The notes beneath the pieces were generated by a model, which was not told where the DNA came from, ran no database searches, and was given only the letters and a program-made list of their open reading frames with translations. From positions 62,001 through 126,000 of the forward strand of contig NZ_BBJH01000025.1 in the NCBI RefSeq assembly GCF_000739775.1: a stretch of DNA of 64,000 nucleotides, in the 5' to 3' direction. A program made the translations under genes and the position numbers. Numbering within the stretch: position 1 is the first letter of the stretch; each line of letters opens with the position of its first letter. This stretch comes from Paraburkholderia heleia NBRC 101817. Lineage in GTDB: Bacteria; Pseudomonadota; Gammaproteobacteria; Burkholderiales; Burkholderiaceae. This document shows positions 6,233-14,904 of the stretch, piece by piece.

Positions 6233-8863
6233 ATGGTGCAAGCAACGAACGAAGTGAACAGCTCGGCAGCGATGGAGATCGTCGTCGTCGGCCATGGCAT
6301 GGTGGGCCACAAATTTATCGAGTGCATCCTTGCGGACGGCGCGCCCAACGTGCGTGTGACGGTGCTCTGCGAGGAGCCGCGTGCCGCCTACGACCGCGTG
6401 CACCTCTCCGAATTCTTCGCGGGCAAGTCGGCGGACGATCTCTCGCTCGTGGCGCCCGGCTTCTTCGATCGCGAGAACGTGCGTCTCGTGCTGAACGCCA
6501 GGGCAGTGTCGATCGATCGCGAAGCGCGCACCGTTCAGGTGTCCAACGGCGAGACCCTTGCGTATGACAAGCTCGTGCTGGCCACCGGCTCCTCGGCGTT
6601 CGTGCCGCCCATCGCGGGCAACGATCGCGCCGATTGCTTCGTGTACCGAACCATTGACGATCTCGAGGCAATGCAGGCGCGCGGCGCGCACGCGAAGTCG
6701 GGCGTGGTGGTGGGCGGCGGCCTGCTCGGTCTCGAATGCGCGAAAGCCTTGCGCGACCTCGGCCTCGAAACGCACGTGGTGGAGTTCGCGCCGCGCCTCA
6801 TGGCCGTGCAGGTGGACGACGACGGCGGCCGCATGCTGCGCGGCAAGATCGAAGAGCTCGGTGTGAGCGTGCACACGCACAAGAACACACTGGCTATCGT
6901 GGACGGCAAAACGGTGGAAGGCGCGACGGCCGCCAACCGCATGCAGTTCGCCGACGGCACGCACCTCGACGCCGACATGATCGTGTTTTCCGCCGGCATT
7001 CGCCCGCGCGACGAAATCGCCCGCGCCTGCGGCCTCGAGATCGGCGCGCGCGGCGGCATCGTGATCGACGACCAGTGCCGCACGAGCGACGCGAACATCT
7101 ACGCCATCGGCGAATGCGCGCTGTGGCAAGGGCAGATATTCGGCCTCGTCGCGCCCGGTTACGACATGGCGCGCATTGTGGCCAGGGGGCTGGCGGGCGA
7201 GGCGTCGAGCTTCGCGGGCGCCGACATGAGCACCAAGCTCAAGCTGATGGGCGTGGACGTGGCGAGCATCGGCGACGCACACGGCAAGACGCCCGGCAGC
7301 CGTTCCTACCGCTACGCCGACGAGCGCCGCCAGGTCTACAAGAAGATCGTGGTGTCCGATTGCGGCAAGAAGCTGCTCGGCGCGGTGATGGTGGGCGACG
7401 CGAGCGAATACGGCACGCTGCTGCAGATGATGCTCAACGGCATCGAGCTGCCCGAGTCGCCCGAATTCATGATCCTGCCGCAGGCCGACGGCAAGGCCAG
7501 GCCCGCGCTCGGCGTGCAGGCGCTGCCCGACGCCGCACAGATCTGCTCGTGCAACAACGTTTCGAAGGCGCAAATCTGCGCTGCGGTCCAGCAAGGCGCG
7601 ACGACCATCGCCGCGGTGAAGGGGGCCTGCAACGCCGGCACGTCGTGCGGCGGCTGCGTGCCGCTCGTCACGCAGATCATGAAGTCGGAGATGAAGCGCC
7701 AGGGGCTCGCCGTCAATAATCACCTTTGCGAGCACTTCCATTATTCGCGCCAGGAGCTTTATCACATCGTGCGCGTGGAGGGCATCAAGACATTCGGTGA
7801 ACTGCTCGCGAAGCATGGCAAAGGACTGGGCTGCGATATCTGCAAGCCGGCCGTGGGCGGAATTCTGGCGTCCTGCTGGAACGAATTCGTGCTGAAGAAG
7901 GAGCACGCGAGCCTGCAGGATTCGAACGACTACTACCTCGCCAACATTCAGCGCGACGGCACGTATTCGGTGGTGCCGCGCATGCCGGGCGGCGAGGTCA
8001 CGCCGGAAGGCCTCATCGCCGTTGGTCAGGTGGCGAAGAAGTACGGCCTGTACACGAAGATCACGGGTGGTCAGCGCGTGGACCTCTTTGGTGCGCGCGT
8101 CGAACAGTTGCCTTTCGTCTGGGAGGAACTGATCGCCGCGGGCTTCGAATCGGGGCACGCATACGGCAAGGCCCTGCGCACCGTGAAGTCGTGCGTGGGC
8201 TCGACGTGGTGCCGCTACGGCGTGGGCGACTCGGTGGGCTTCGCGATCGAACTCGAGAACCGCTACAAGGGTCTGCGCGCGCCGCACAAGATCAAGTTCG
8301 GCGTCTCTGGCTGCACGCGCGAATGCGCGGAAGCGCAAGGCAAGGACGTCGGCATCATCGCCACCGAGAAGGGCTGGAACCTCTACGTGTGCGGCAACGG
8401 CGGCATGAAGCCGCGCCATGCGGAACTGCTCGCCGCCGATCTCGATCAGGCCACGCTGGTGCGGTACGTCGATCGCTTCCTCATGTTCTACGTGCGCACG
8501 GCCGACCGTCTGCAGCGCACGAGCGTGTGGCGCGACAACCTCGAAGGCGGCCTCGACTATCTGATCGACGTGGTCGTGCACGACAAGCTGGGCCTTGGCG
8601 CCGAACTCGAAGCCGAAATGCAGCTCGTGGTGGATACCTACGAATGCGAGTGGAAGAAGGCCGTGACCGATCCCGAAACGCGCCGCCGTTTCCGCCACTT
8701 CGTCAATAGCGATGCGGGCGACCAGCACGTCACCTTCGTTGAAGAGCGCGGCCAGATCCGCCCGGCTACGCCCGAGGAGCGCACGCAGGTCCCGCAAGCG
8801 GCACCGCATTTCAGGCGGCATGAAGCGCTGTCCGACATTCCCGTAGTCGTCGAAACCGTCTGA
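6233..8863 (+). CDS. nirB: NAD(P)H-dependent nitrite reductase, large subunit
   Basis: An 876-residue cytoplasmic enzyme that reduces nitrite to ammonium. In order: an FAD/NAD(P)H-binding oxidoreductase half (VGHGMVGHK near residue 15; VVGGGLLGLECAKAL near 160), a BFD-type [2Fe-2S] domain (CSCNNVSK and CNAGTSCGGC, about 435-480), a nitrite/sulfite reductase ferredoxin-like domain, and the siroheme-[4Fe-4S] ligands C654, C660, C694 and C698 (C-x5-C and C-x3-C). ATG 6233 is chosen because AGGGG lies 7 bases upstream; an in-frame ATG at 6275 would cut into the Rossmann fold. It is the first gene of nirB-nirD-nitrate reductase behind a sigma-54 promoter and ANTAR-type leader. Confidence 0.95.
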   Translation: MVQATNEVNSSAAMEIVVVGHGMVGHKFIECILADGAPNVRVTVLCEEPRAAYDRVHLSEFFAGKSADDLSLVAPGFFDRENVRLVLNARAVSIDREARTVQVSNGETLAYDKLVLATGSSAFVPPIAGNDRADCFVYRTIDDLEAMQARGAHAKSGVVVGGGLLGLECAKALRDLGLETHVVEFAPRLMAVQVDDDGGRMLRGKIEELGVSVHTHKNTLAIVDGKTVEGATAANRMQFADGTHLDADMIVFSAGIRPRDEIARACGLEIGARGGIVIDDQCRTSDANIYAIGECALWQGQIFGLVAPGYDMARIVARGLAGEASSFAGADMSTKLKLMGVDVASIGDAHGKTPGSRSYRYADERRQVYKKIVVSDCGKKLLGAVMVGDASEYGTLLQMMLNGIELPESPEFMILPQADGKARPALGVQALPDAAQICSCNNVSKAQICAAVQQGATTIAAVKGACNAGTSCGGCVPLVTQIMKSEMKRQGLAVNNHLCEHFHYSRQELYHIVRVEGIKTFGELLAKHGKGLGCDICKPAVGGILASCWNEFVLKKEHASLQDSNDYYLANIQRDGTYSVVPRMPGGEVTPEGLIAVGQVAKKYGLYTKITGGQRVDLFGARVEQLPFVWEELIAAGFESGHAYGKALRTVKSCVGSTWCRYGVGDSVGFAIELENRYKGLRAPHKIKFGVSGCTRECAEAQGKDVGIIATEKGWNLYVCGNGGMKPRHAELLAADLDQATLVRYVDRFLMFYVRTADRLQRTSVWRDNLEGGLDYLIDVVVHDKLGLGAELEAEMQLVVDTYECEWKKAVTDPETRRRFRHFVNSDAGDQHVTFVEERGQIRPATPEERTQVPQAAPHFRRHEALSDIPVVVETV

Positions 8864-8893
8864 TTCCCCTTTCATCGAACCGAGGAGTACGAA

Positions 8894-9253
8894 ATGAATA
8901 GCGAAGCAAAAAGCGAACAGCTCGAAGGCAACTGGGTTCCCGTCTGCACGCTCAACGACATCGTGCCGAACACGGGCGTGTGCGCGCTCGTGAAGGGCGA
9001 ACAGGTCGCCGTGTTCCACGTCGACGACGGCGACGCGCGCGTGTACGCCATCGGCAACTACGATCCGAACTCGCACGCCGCGGTGCTCTCGCGCGGGCTC
9101 GTGGGCAGCTTCGGCGAGCGCATCGTGGTGGCCTCGCCGATCTACAAGCATCACTTCGATCTGTCCACCGGCGAGTGCATCGAAGCGCCGCAGCATTCGG
9201 TCAACGCGTTCCCCGCGCGCGTGGAAAACGGTCAGGTGTGGATTGCCGCCTGA
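8894..9253 (+). CDS. nirD: Nitrite reductase (NAD(P)H) small subunit
   Basis: A 119-residue Rieske-fold protein that pairs with NirB. The fold is kept (VPVCTLNDI at the start, then AVFHVDDG and the SPIYKHHFDLSTGECIEAP end). The Rieske cluster ligands are gone: NYDP replaces CPH and SPIYKH replaces the C-x2-H segment. This is normal for NirD, which carries no cluster. The start at 8894 has a strong GAGGAG 8 bases upstream. It lies 30 bases after nirB and 84 bases before the nitrate reductase, in one operon. Confidence 0.93.
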   Translation: MNSEAKSEQLEGNWVPVCTLNDIVPNTGVCALVKGEQVAVFHVDDGDARVYAIGNYDPNSHAAVLSRGLVGSFGERIVVASPIYKHHFDLSTGECIEAPQHSVNAFPARVENGQVWIAA

Positions 9254-9337
9254 ACTGACCACTGAAGCGACAAAGGCACGGCGCGCCGGATGCGCCGCGC
9301 GCCCAGAATCTGTTTCAAGCTGATATCGATCGAGCGC

Positions 9338-12300
9338 ATGAGCAGCGAAAGCGTAAAGAGCGTTTGCCCGTACTGCGGCGTAGGCTGCGGGATGATCCTG
9401 CACGTCGAGGACGGCCAGGTCGCGAAGATCTCCGGCGATGCCGAGCATCCGACCAATTTCGGCCGCCTCTGCACGAAGGGCTCGTCGGCGCACGTGGCGC
9501 TGCGCAAGTCGGGGCGCCTCGAGCGCGCCTTCGTGCGCCACGCCCGCGACGAGGACCCGGTGCCGCTGCCGCTCGCGCAGGCCATCGCCGATACGGCGCG
9601 CCGCCTGCGCTCGACGCTCGACGCGCACGGCCCCGACGCGCTCTCGTTCTACGTTTCCGGGCAGATGTCGGTCGAGGCGCAGTACCTCGTGAACAAGCTC
9701 GCCAAGGGCTTCGTGCGCACCAGCAACATCGAGTCGAACTCGCGCCTGTGCATGGCGAGCGCGGGCAGCGGCTACAAGCTTTCGCTCGGCGCGGACGGCC
9801 CGCCGGGTTCCTATCAGGACTTCGACCGCGCCGACCTCTTCTTCGTGATCGGCGCAAACATGGCGGACTGCCATCCGATCCTGTTCCTGCGCATGATGGA
9901 CCGCGTGAAGGCGGGCGCAAAGCTCATCGTCGTGGACCCGCGCCGCACGGCGACCGCCGCGAAGGCGTCGCTGTTCCTGCAGATCGCGCCGGGCACCGAT
10001 CTGGCGCTGCTCAATGGCCTGCTGCACCTGCTGCACAAGAACGGCCATACCGACGCGGACTTCATTGCACAGTACACCGAAGGATGGGACGCGATGCCCG
10101 CGTTCCTCGCAGACTACACGCCGGAAAAGGTCGCTGAAATCACGGGTCTGTCCGTCGACTACATTTGCCGCGCCGCGCAAATGATAGGCGAGGCGCCCGA
10201 GTGGATGAGCTGCTGGACCATGGGGCTGAACCAGAGCACCCACGGCACGTGGAGCACGAACGCGATCTGCAACCTGCATCTCGCGACGGGCAAGATTTGC
10301 CGTCCCGGCAGCGGGCCGTTCTCGCTCACCGGGCAGCCCAACGCAATGGGCGGGCGCGAGGTGGGCTACATGGGACCGGGCCTGCCCGGGCAGCGCACGG
10401 TGCTCGCGGAAGACGACCGCGCGTTCGTCGAAGCGGCGTGGGGCGTGGCGCCCGGCACGCTGCCCGTAAAAGCGGGCGGCGGCACCGTCGACATGTTCTC
10501 GCGCATGGCTGCGGGCGAGATCAAGGCGTGCTGGATCATCTGCACGAACCCGGTGGCGAGCGTGGCGAACCGGCAGACTGTGGTCGCGGGCCTGAGGGCC
10601 GCCGAGCTGGTGATCGCCCAGGACGCTTTTCTGGACACCGAAACGAATCAGTACGCCGACGTGCTGCTGCCCGGCGCGCTCTGGGCCGAGGCCGATGGCG
10701 TGATGATCAACTCCGAGCGCAACATGACGCTCATGCAGCAGGCCGTCGAGCCACCGGGCGAGGCGCTGCCCGACTGGCAGATCATCGCGCGCGTGGCCTG
10801 CGAAATGGGTTTTGCCCAGGCGTTCAGCTACGCGAGCGCCGCCGAGGTGTTCGACGAAATCACGCGCTTTTCGAACCCGAAGACGGGCTACGACCTGCGC
10901 GGGGCGAGCCACGCGAAGCTGCGCGAAACGCCGCTGCAATGGCCCGTCGCGCCGGATGCCGCGAGCGATCGCAACCCGCTGCGCTATCTGAACGACGGCG
11001 TGAGCCAGACGCTCAAGGTCAACGCCGACGGCACGCGCCCTCGTATCGCTTTCGCCACGGCGCACGGCAAGGGCGTGTTCTTCGCGCGTCCTCATGTTGC
11101 GCCTGCCGAACTGCCCGACGGCACGTATCCGGTGGTGTTCAACACGGGGCGCCTGCAGCATCAGTGGCACACCATGACGAAGACCGGCAAGGTGCCGATG
11201 CTCAACAAGCTCAACCCGGGTCCCTTCGTCGAGATTCATCCCGAGGATGCTGCCGCGCTCGGCATTGCCGCGAGGGATCGCGTGGAAGTGCGCTCGCGCC
11301 GCGGCCGCGTGGTGCTGCCCGCCGTGGTGACCGAGCGCGTGCGTCCCGGCAACTGCTTCGCGCCCATGCACTGGAACGACGTGTACGGCGAGGAGCTTTG
11401 TGTGAACGCGGTCACGAGCGATGCGATCGACCCGATTTCCCAGCAGCCCGAACTGAAATTCTGCGCGGTCGCGCTCTCGCGCGTCGGCCCGCCATCCGCG
11501 CCGCGCGAGACCACGCGCATGCCGGATGCGGCCGATGCCGCCGTTGCGTCAGCCGCGTTCGACGCCAGCGCGCCGCAAGCCGCCAACCCGTCTCAGGAAC
11601 TCGACATGTCCCGCATCGATGCCTTTTCGACGCTACTCGGTCTCGACGACGTCGCCGCGCCGCAACTGGGCGACGCAGAGCGCCGGTACCTGGCGGGCTT
11701 CGTCGGCGGCCTGCGCTCGTTGCGGGCGGCAGAGCCCGTCGGCGTGCCCATGCTGCCCGTGCACGCGCCGTTTCCCGCCGACACGCGCGTCTGGCTGGAC
11801 GGCCTGCTGGCGGGTCTGTTCAGCCGCGCCGAGCCCGCCGCGCGCGCGGATGCGCTCGCCGTGCCGGGTGCGCCCGAAGAAAAGCCGCATGGCGTGCGCA
11901 TCGCCCATACGCGCCCGAAGGTCTTGCTGCTGTGGGCCTCGCAGACGGGCAACGTCGAATCGCTCGTGGAGCAATACGCGACGCAACTGATGGAATCGGG
12001 CTTCGAGATTCGCACGGCCTGCATGGCCGACTACCCGCTGGCGAACCTCGCCAAGGCACAATACGTCCTCCTGATGACGAGCACGTTCGGTGACGGCGAT
12101 GCGCCCGACAACGGCGCGGCCTTCTGGAGCGCACTCGCGGCAGAAAACGCGCCTCGTCTCGCTTCGCTGCGCTTCTGCGTGCTGGCCTTCGGCGATCGCA
12201 ACTACGACGCGTTCTGCGGCCACGGGCGCAAGCTCGACGCGCGCCTCGAAGCGCTGGGCGCCACGCGTCTCATGGAGCGCGTGGATTGCGACAGCGAATA

Positions 12301-13534
12301 CCAGCGTGCCGCCGACGCCTGGCTCGATCGCATCGTCGTGCGCATCAAGCAGGAGGACGCGGCGCTGCACGCGGTGCCCGCCGACGGTTCGATTCCCGAG
12401 GTGCTGCCCGGCTGCGCGGCGACGAAGGCGCGCCCGGCTGCCTCGAAGCTGCTGAGGAACGTGCGCCTGAACATGAAGGGCGCGACGAAGGACACGCGCT
12501 ACTTCTCGCTCGCAACGGGCGAGGCGGGCCTCGACTACGAAGCGGGCGACGCGCTCGGCGTGTGGCCCACCAACTGTCCCGCGCTCGTCGAGGAGTTGCT
12601 GGGCCTCACTCGCCTCGCCGCCGACACGCCGGTCGCCGTGAGCGGCCACGGCGAGATGCGCCTTGGCGAGGCGCTCGGCAAGCACTACGAGATCGCGCGC
12701 CCGAGCCCCGATGCGCTCGCGTTCATTGCGTCGCGCACGCGCTCCCGGAGCCTCGCCGAGATGCTCGACGAATCGCGCAAGGGCGATCTGCGCAACTGGC
12801 TCTGGGGCCAGCAGCTCGCCGACGTGCTCCACGAATATCCCGTCGACCTGAGCGCGCCTGAGCTGCTCGCCATGCTCAAGCGCCTGCAGCCGCGGCTCTA
12901 TTCGATTTCGTCGAGCCCGAAGGCCCATGCGGGCGAAGTGCACCTGACCGTTTCGGCCGTGCGCTACAACAACGGCCGCCGCGAGCGCAAGGGCGTGGCC
13001 TCGACCTTCCTCGCCGACCGCGCGCAGGAGGGCAGCGTCCCGGTGTTCGTGCAGAAGAGCACGCATTTCCGGCCGCCGCGTAATGGCGACGCGCCGATGA
13101 TCATGGTCGGTCCCGGCACGGGCGTCGCACCCTTCCGCGCCTTCCTGCACGAGCGGCAGGCGCGCGGCGACACGGGCCGCAACTGGCTCTTCTTCGGCGA
13201 GCAGCACGCGGCCACCGACTTCTACTACCGCGACGAACTGGAGCAAATGCGCAAGGACGGCCATCTCGAGCGGCTCGACCTCGCGTTTTCGCGCGACCAG
13301 AGCGAAAAGGTCTATGTGCAGGACCGCATGCGCGAGCAGGGCGCGCAGCTCTGGGCGTGGTTGCAGGAAGGGGCGCACCTCTATGTGTGCGGCGATGCGA
13401 GCCGCATGGCGAAGGACGTGGATGCCGCGCTCAGGGAGGTCGTGGCGGGCCATGGCGGCATGAGCGCCGAGGCCGCGCACGACTATGTCAGTGCGCTCGG
13501 GCGGGACAAGCGCTACCTGCGCGACGTCTATTGA
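9338..13534 (+). CDS. nasA: Assimilatory nitrate reductase fused to a CysJ-like NADPH flavoprotein
   Basis: A 1398-residue fusion. Residues 1-700 are a molybdopterin nitrate reductase with an N-terminal [4Fe-4S] site (C10, C13, C17, C45), the MopB domain and the dinucleotide-binding domain (NTGRLQHQWHTMT, about 605-710). A linker of about 150 residues follows. Then comes a flavodoxin domain (WASQTGN near 865) and an FAD/NADPH reductase half like CysJ (RLYSISSS near 1185, GTGVAPFR near 1260, YVCGDASRM near 1350). The fusion would let NADPH drive nitrate reduction without a separate electron-transfer subunit. ATG 9338 begins the conserved N-terminus; the upstream in-frame start at 9290 lacks support. 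Last gene of the nirBD operon. Confidence 0.9.
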   Translation: MSSESVKSVCPYCGVGCGMILHVEDGQVAKISGDAEHPTNFGRLCTKGSSAHVALRKSGRLERAFVRHARDEDPVPLPLAQAIADTARRLRSTLDAHGPDALSFYVSGQMSVEAQYLVNKLAKGFVRTSNIESNSRLCMASAGSGYKLSLGADGPPGSYQDFDRADLFFVIGANMADCHPILFLRMMDRVKAGAKLIVVDPRRTATAAKASLFLQIAPGTDLALLNGLLHLLHKNGHTDADFIAQYTEGWDAMPAFLADYTPEKVAEITGLSVDYICRAAQMIGEAPEWMSCWTMGLNQSTHGTWSTNAICNLHLATGKICRPGSGPFSLTGQPNAMGGREVGYMGPGLPGQRTVLAEDDRAFVEAAWGVAPGTLPVKAGGGTVDMFSRMAAGEIKACWIICTNPVASVANRQTVVAGLRAAELVIAQDAFLDTETNQYADVLLPGALWAEADGVMINSERNMTLMQQAVEPPGEALPDWQIIARVACEMGFAQAFSYASAAEVFDEITRFSNPKTGYDLRGASHAKLRETPLQWPVAPDAASDRNPLRYLNDGVSQTLKVNADGTRPRIAFATAHGKGVFFARPHVAPAELPDGTYPVVFNTGRLQHQWHTMTKTGKVPMLNKLNPGPFVEIHPEDAAALGIAARDRVEVRSRRGRVVLPAVVTERVRPGNCFAPMHWNDVYGEELCVNAVTSDAIDPISQQPELKFCAVALSRVGPPSAPRETTRMPDAADAAVASAAFDASAPQAANPSQELDMSRIDAFSTLLGLDDVAAPQLGDAERRYLAGFVGGLRSLRAAEPVGVPMLPVHAPFPADTRVWLDGLLAGLFSRAEPAARADALAVPGAPEEKPHGVRIAHTRPKVLLLWASQTGNVESLVEQYATQLMESGFEIRTACMADYPLANLAKAQYVLLMTSTFGDGDAPDNGAAFWSALAAENAPRLASLRFCVLAFGDRNYDAFCGHGRKLDARLEALGATRLMERVDCDSEYQRAADAWLDRIVVRIKQEDAALHAVPADGSIPEVLPGCAATKARPAASKLLRNVRLNMKGATKDTRYFSLATGEAGLDYEAGDALGVWPTNCPALVEELLGLTRLAADTPVAVSGHGEMRLGEALGKHYEIARPSPDALAFIASRTRSRSLAEMLDESRKGDLRNWLWGQQLADVLHEYPVDLSAPELLAMLKRLQPRLYSISSSPKAHAGEVHLTVSAVRYNNGRRERKGVASTFLADRAQEGSVPVFVQKSTHFRPPRNGDAPMIMVGPGTGVAPFRAFLHERQARGDTGRNWLFFGEQHAATDFYYRDELEQMRKDGHLERLDLAFSRDQSEKVYVQDRMREQGAQLWAWLQEGAHLYVCGDASRMAKDVDAALREVVAGHGGMSAEAAHDYVSALGRDKRYLRDVY

Positions 13535-13787
13535 AAGCGCGCGGCGCGGCTTCGGTGCGGCCCGGCGAGGACCGGCCGCCCGCGCGCCACGTCTGCAGCG
13601 CGCGAAAGCGGCGCGTGCGCGCCTGGTCCGTGCGCGCGAAGCTTGCGCCGTCTCTGCCGAGCCCGGCATAAAGGCCGCCGCGCTCGCCTTTGGCCACGAC
13701 GGGTTCGGGCAGCAGGATGGCGATGAGAAACGTCAGGCACGAGCCCGCGAACACCGCCACCACGCTCATCGAGATCGACTCGAACAT
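13488..13787 (-). CDS. Possible small membrane protein
   Basis: A 99-residue product starting MFESISMSVVAVFAGS, with one strong hydrophobic segment (residues about 7-28) ending in LLPEPVVAKGERG, then an Arg/Ala-rich tail. A strong ribosome-binding site (GGGGGA, 8 bases upstream) supports the start. The tail looks like random high-GC translation, and the end overlaps the nitrate reductase gene antisense by 47 bases. It lies divergent from the CynR-like regulator. It may be a real single-pass protein with a low-complexity tail, or a shadow; I recognise no family. Confidence 0.35.
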   Translation of the reverse strand: MFESISMSVVAVFAGSCLTFLIAILLPEPVVAKGERGGLYAGLGRDGASFARTDQARTRRFRALQTWRAGGRSSPGRTEAAPRAFNRRRAGSACPARAH

Positions 13788-13971
13788 CCGTTTGTCCCCC
13801 GGTAGAATGGTGTCCGGCGGCTGATGCCGTGCGTCCCGCGCACCGCATCGCCGTCGTCGTCGCAAACCATTTTGCGCAGGGCGCGCGTTCACGTCCAAGA
13901 CGATATTCGGATCGTCACGATAAGCGTGCCTTATGAAAAAAACCGGAGACACTCGGGAGGCAGCCATCTTG

Positions 13972-14868
13972 ATGCTTCGCTCGATACGCTACGTGCTCAC
14001 CGTGGCGGAGTTGAAGAATTTCACGCGCGCAGCCGAGGTGCTGCACGTTTCGCAGCCGGCGCTCTCACAGCAGATCCGCCAACTGGAAAACGATCTTGGC
14101 GGCGCGCTGTTCGACCGCAGCGGCCGCGCCATCAGCCTGACTGAATTCGGCCGCGTGTACATCGAACACGCGCGCCAGGCGCTCGCGCATCTCGATGCCG
14201 GCAAGCGCGCGCTGAACGAAGTGCGCGACCTCACGCGCGGTCTGCTGCGGCTCGCCTATACCCCGACCTTCGCGGAATATCTGATCGGCCCGGCGCTGCG
14301 CGGCTTTCGCGAAGCGCACCCCGCTATCGCGCTCGACGTGAGCGAGCGGCCGCTCGAAGATATCGAAGGCGGACTCGAGCGTGACGAACTCGATCTCGGC
14401 ATTGGCTTCACGGATGTGCGCTCCGACGAAATTGAAGTGAGCCCGCTCTTTGCCGAGCACATGGCGCTGCTCGTGGCCACGCGCCATCCGCTGGCGCGCC
14501 GCCGCGCGGAGGTGACGGCCGGGCAGCTCGCGACGATGCCGCTCGCGCTATTGAGTCCCGACTTCGTGGTGCGGCGCTTCGCCGATGCCTATTTCCGCGC
14601 GCACCAGTTGATCCCGCGCGTGATGCTGCAGGCCAATTCGGTGGGCACGGTGCTCAAGCTCGTGAAGGACGGAACGCTCGCCACGCTGCTGCCTTCGGCG
14701 GTGCTGCGCGAGCATCGCGGACTCGTCACGCTGCCCGTCACGCCGGCGTTGCCACAGCGCACCGTCGCGCTGCTCAGGCGGCGGCGCGCATCGAGTACGC
14801 TCGCTGCCAACGCGTTTTCGGAGGTGCTGCTCGCGCTGATTACGCAGGAAGGGCTGGGCGAGGCCTGA
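13972..14868 (+). CDS. LysR-family regulator, CynR-like
   Basis: A 298-residue LysR-type transcription factor. The winged HTH is at residues 1-60 (FTRAAEVLHVSQPALSQQIRQLE), followed by a periplasmic-binding-like effector domain (LDLGIGFTDVRSDEIE; NSVGTVLKLVKDG). The whole sequence follows the pattern of CynR, the cyanate regulator of E. coli. No cynTSX genes are nearby, so the effector is unknown. The start at 13972 has GGGAGG 11 bases upstream; an ATG at 13933 would add 13 residues. It ends in a terminator hairpin shared with the convergent phosphoesterase gene. Confidence 0.82.
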   Translation: MLRSIRYVLTVAELKNFTRAAEVLHVSQPALSQQIRQLENDLGGALFDRSGRAISLTEFGRVYIEHARQALAHLDAGKRALNEVRDLTRGLLRLAYTPTFAEYLIGPALRGFREAHPAIALDVSERPLEDIEGGLERDELDLGIGFTDVRSDEIEVSPLFAEHMALLVATRHPLARRRAEVTAGQLATMPLALLSPDFVVRRFADAYFRAHQLIPRVMLQANSVGTVLKLVKDGTLATLLPSAVLREHRGLVTLPVTPALPQRTVALLRRRRASSTLAANAFSEVLLALITQEGLGEA

Positions 14869-14889
14869 GGCGGTCTCGCCCAGCCCTTT
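14851..14889. terminator. Terminator between the LysR gene and the phosphoesterase gene
   Basis: A perfect 12-bp stem GGGCTGGGCGAG (14851-14862) with its complement at 14875-14886, then TTT. The 5' arm lies inside the last codons of the LysR gene. Convergent transcription makes a two-way role likely. Confidence 0.6.
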
Positions 14890-14904
14890 GGTCTCTTCGT
14901 CACC

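Noticed and set aside
6152..11371. A 1739-codon open frame on the minus strand opposite nirB and the nitrate reductase
   Set aside because: It is an antisense shadow: rich in His, Arg, Ala and Asp, with no domain, while the plus strand encodes well-known enzymes.
13488..13967. A longer form of the small minus-strand membrane gene
   Set aside because: The extra N-terminal residues have no ribosome-binding site and overlap the LysR promoter; only the form starting at 13787 is listed, at low confidence.
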